Assembly: GCA_021156175.1 (NCBI GenBank)
Contig: JAJNBL010000001.1
Location: 310,001 to 374,000 of the forward strand
Length of the DNA stretch: 64,000 bases
Origin: Rickettsiales bacterium
Lineage (GTDB): Bacteria > Pseudomonadota > Alphaproteobacteria > Rickettsiales > JAJNBL01
Direction: 5' to 3'
This document shows, one piece after another, positions 62,268 through 64,000 of the stretch. The translations under genes and the position numbers were made by a program. Below the pieces are notes generated by a model that did no database searches, was not told the DNA's origin, and saw nothing but the letters and a program-made list of their open reading frames with translations. Every line of letters begins with the position of its first letter. The first letter of the stretch is position 1.

Positions 62268-64000
62268 TAAACAGCTCCACTACTCGCAGGTTTCGGAGAA
62301 GGATGAGCGCTAACAGGCGGTAAAGCACGGGCAGTAGGTTGAGGTGCGTGTGGTTGTGGTTTTGCTTGGGAAGCAGGCGGTTGAGGAATAAGTTGGCTCA
62401 ATATTTCATCCCGCGAACCAAAGGAAGCAATCGTTCCTGCTTTTAAGACCAGTATTTTGTCTACCACCGCAAGTACCGCAGGACGATGCGCAATAATAAT
62501 TGTCGTAATGTTGCGTTTCTTCGCGACTAACAATGCCTCTTGCAACGCCATCTCTCCTTCCTGATCCAGGTTAGAGTTCGGTTCATCCAACAAAATGAGC
62601 TTAGGATCGCCATAGAATGCCCTAGCCAGACCTATCCGCTGACGTTGACCGGCAGAAAGCCCCGATCCACCCGCACCGATTTCGGTCTCGTAGCCATTAG
62701 GCAAGCGCAGGATCATCTCATGCACTTGTGCAGCCTGCGCCGCGGCAACCACATCCTCAGCTTTCGCATCGGGATTAAGACGTGCAATATTCTCACGGAT
62801 AGTCCCCTCGAATAATTCAACACCTTGCGGTAAATACCCCACATACGAGCCAAATTCTCTACGGTTCCAAGTAAATACATCCGCCCCATCAAGACGCACC
62901 ACTCCGCCGGTAGGTTTCCATACTCCCATAATCAGTTTAGCAAGCGTTGATTTCCCCGCAGCACTTGGCCCCACAAGCCCAAGAATTTCACCCGCGTTCA
63001 AAGAAAATCGTATACCTGAAACAATCACTTTCTGCGTACCAGGAGGAGCATAAAGTACGTTTTCAAGCGAAAGATTACCCTTAGGAACAGGAAGGGACAT
63101 GCTATCTTTCCGATCAGGAGTTTGCTTTAAAAGAGTGCTTAACCGTTCATAGGATTTCCGCGCATCCACAAACATTTTCCACGAGCCCATCGCGGCCTCA
63201 AACGGAGCAAGCGCCCGGCCCGCAATAATAGAGCAGGCAATAATGCCTCCGGTCGTAATTTCATGCTTAAGCGCAAGATACGCACCCGCTCCAATCAGCG
63301 CAATCTGGAGAACCATCCGGAAGAAACGGGAGATATTGGTAATTACGCTCGCACGGTAGCTTGCGATATTCTGGAATTCGATTCCGCGCACTTCATTTTT
63401 TTGCCAGTTTTTAACAACCTGCTCCGTCATCCCCATCGCTTCAATGACCTCTGCGTTACGAGAAATCATCTCCACCGCTCGCATATTCGCAACGTTCCCT
63501 TCGTTAGCCTTGGAAAGTATGCTGGTGCCTAACCATTCGGTCAGCAACGCAAGGCCTATTATAACCACAACACTTGCCAAGGTGATCATTCCATTCACGG
63601 GATGGATCATGAAAATGACTGCTATAAAGATAAATGACCACGGCAAATCAAGAAACGCGAGCCCTCCTGAACCTGTCAGGAATGTACGGATTTGGGTAAC
63701 ATCCCGAAGCGACTGGCTACCCATAGGGGAATTTGTCAGCGCCGAACGCGAAATAGTTTTTTCAAGGAAAACCGGAGATAATTTCGTATTAAGCCAATCC
63801 GATACTCGAATCATAACAAAGCTTTTAGCCGTGCTAATCAGTGAAAGCACCACAAAACATACTATCATCACGAGACTAAGCATTAAAAGTGTCACCAGGT
63901 TACCACTGGAGATCACACGATCAAGCACTTGTAACGAATAAATAGGAAGGGCAAGGGTAAGGATGTTTGTTCCCAAACTAAAGCCTAGCAGTATCGCAAA
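62267..64000 (-). CDS. Type I secretion ABC exporter, PrtD-like (N-terminus beyond window)
   Basis: The frame is open to the window edge; the visible part reads FAILLGFSLGTNILTLALPIYS onward, so the true start is outside. About 577 residues are seen: five or more helices, then the ATPase with Walker A GPSAAGKSTL, signature LSAGQRQRIGLARAF, Walker B LILLDEPNSNLD and the H-loop IIAHRP. A Pro-rich tail (QPHAPQPTARALPP) follows. It drives export of RTX-type or protease substrates; no substrate gene is in the window. Confidence 0.95.
   Translation of the reverse strand, partial: FAILLGFSLGTNILTLALPIYSLQVLDRVISSGNLVTLLMLSLVMIVCFVVLSLISTAKSFVMIRVSDWLNTKLSPVFLEKTISRSALTNSPMGSQSLRDVTQIRTFLTGSGGLAFLDLPWSFIFIAVIFMIHPVNGMITLASVVVIIGLALLTEWLGTSILSKANEGNVANMRAVEMISRNAEVIEAMGMTEQVVKNWQKNEVRGIEFQNIASYRASVITNISRFFRMVLQIALIGAGAYLALKHEITTGGIIACSIIAGRALAPFEAAMGSWKMFVDARKSYERLSTLLKQTPDRKDSMSLPVPKGNLSLENVLYAPPGTQKVIVSGIRFSLNAGEILGLVGPSAAGKSTLAKLIMGVWKPTGGVVRLDGADVFTWNRREFGSYVGYLPQGVELFEGTIRENIARLNPDAKAEDVVAAAQAAQVHEMILRLPNGYETEIGAGGSGLSAGQRQRIGLARAFYGDPKLILLDEPNSNLDQEGEMALQEALLVAKKRNITTIIIAHRPAVLAVVDKILVLKAGTIASFGSRDEILSQLIPQPPASQAKPQPHAPQPTARALPPVSAHPSPKPASSGAV

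Overview
This window looks like the chromosome of a free-living Gram-negative bacterium, most likely an alphaproteobacterium. The pointers are an NDUFAF5-type methyltransferase next to comF, a malic enzyme/phosphotransacetylase fusion, a DUF1465/RcdA-like protein, a PleC/DivJ-style histidine kinase, a long HPF beside rpoN, the phoH-ybeY-corC run and a phasin. TonB receptors, SecB, GlnE and a type I secretion system confirm an outer membrane. The lineage below class level cannot be read from this sequence.

Layout. 1-6.8 kb: housekeeping genes (methyltransferase, comF, maeB, dapF) with one HNH-domain gene that looks accessory, ending at tRNA-Val(GAC). 6.85-22.6 kb: an accessory-looking block. 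It opens with a decayed tyrosine-recombinase fragment just downstream of the tRNA and then carries two related outer-membrane sensing modules. Module 1 (7.3-14.7 kb) has a CheY-like regulator, a CHASE8-like histidine kinase, a TonB receptor, a LuxI-fold acyltransferase, a VAO-type flavoenzyme and a YfiR protein. An FTR1 iron permease with a Fur-like box and a GIY-YIG gene sit in the middle. Module 2 (16.5-22.6 kb) is one tight operon: a GNAT/histidine-decarboxylase-type fusion, a TonB receptor, YfiR and a paralogous kinase. 22.9-26.8 kb: yejB-yejE permeases and two tandem secreted trypsin-like proteases.

26.9-40.6 kb: rpoN (with a -24/-12 type promoter in front of it), hpf, glnE, a YhdP/AsmA-like protein, secB, a drug/metabolite exporter, tadA, a histidine kinase and a divergent ArsR/old-yellow-enzyme pair. 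40.6-50.6 kb: an ankyrin-like protein, a lipoprotein, an RcdA-like protein, phoH-ybeY-corC, a bifunctional (p)ppGpp enzyme, corA, rpe, a degenerate intradiol-dioxygenase-fold protein and elbB. 50.7-64 kb: a phasin with a histone-H1-like N terminus, prmC, a lysine-rich histone-like protein, ygfZ, an AlkA-like glycosylase, a GspE/GspF pair, a TMEM165/UPF0016 manganese exporter under a yybP-ykoY riboswitch, tRNA-Pro(GGG) and a type I secretion HlyD/ABC pair that runs off the end.

The strongest candidate for an undescribed system is the pair of TonB receptor-YfiR-CHASE8 kinase modules, each linked to its own small-molecule-making acyltransferase. The arrangement suggests that the cell makes a compound, takes it up or senses it at the outer membrane, and signals through YfiR to a histidine kinase instead of to the diguanylate cyclase of the YfiBNR system. 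Function is inferred; no homology search was run.
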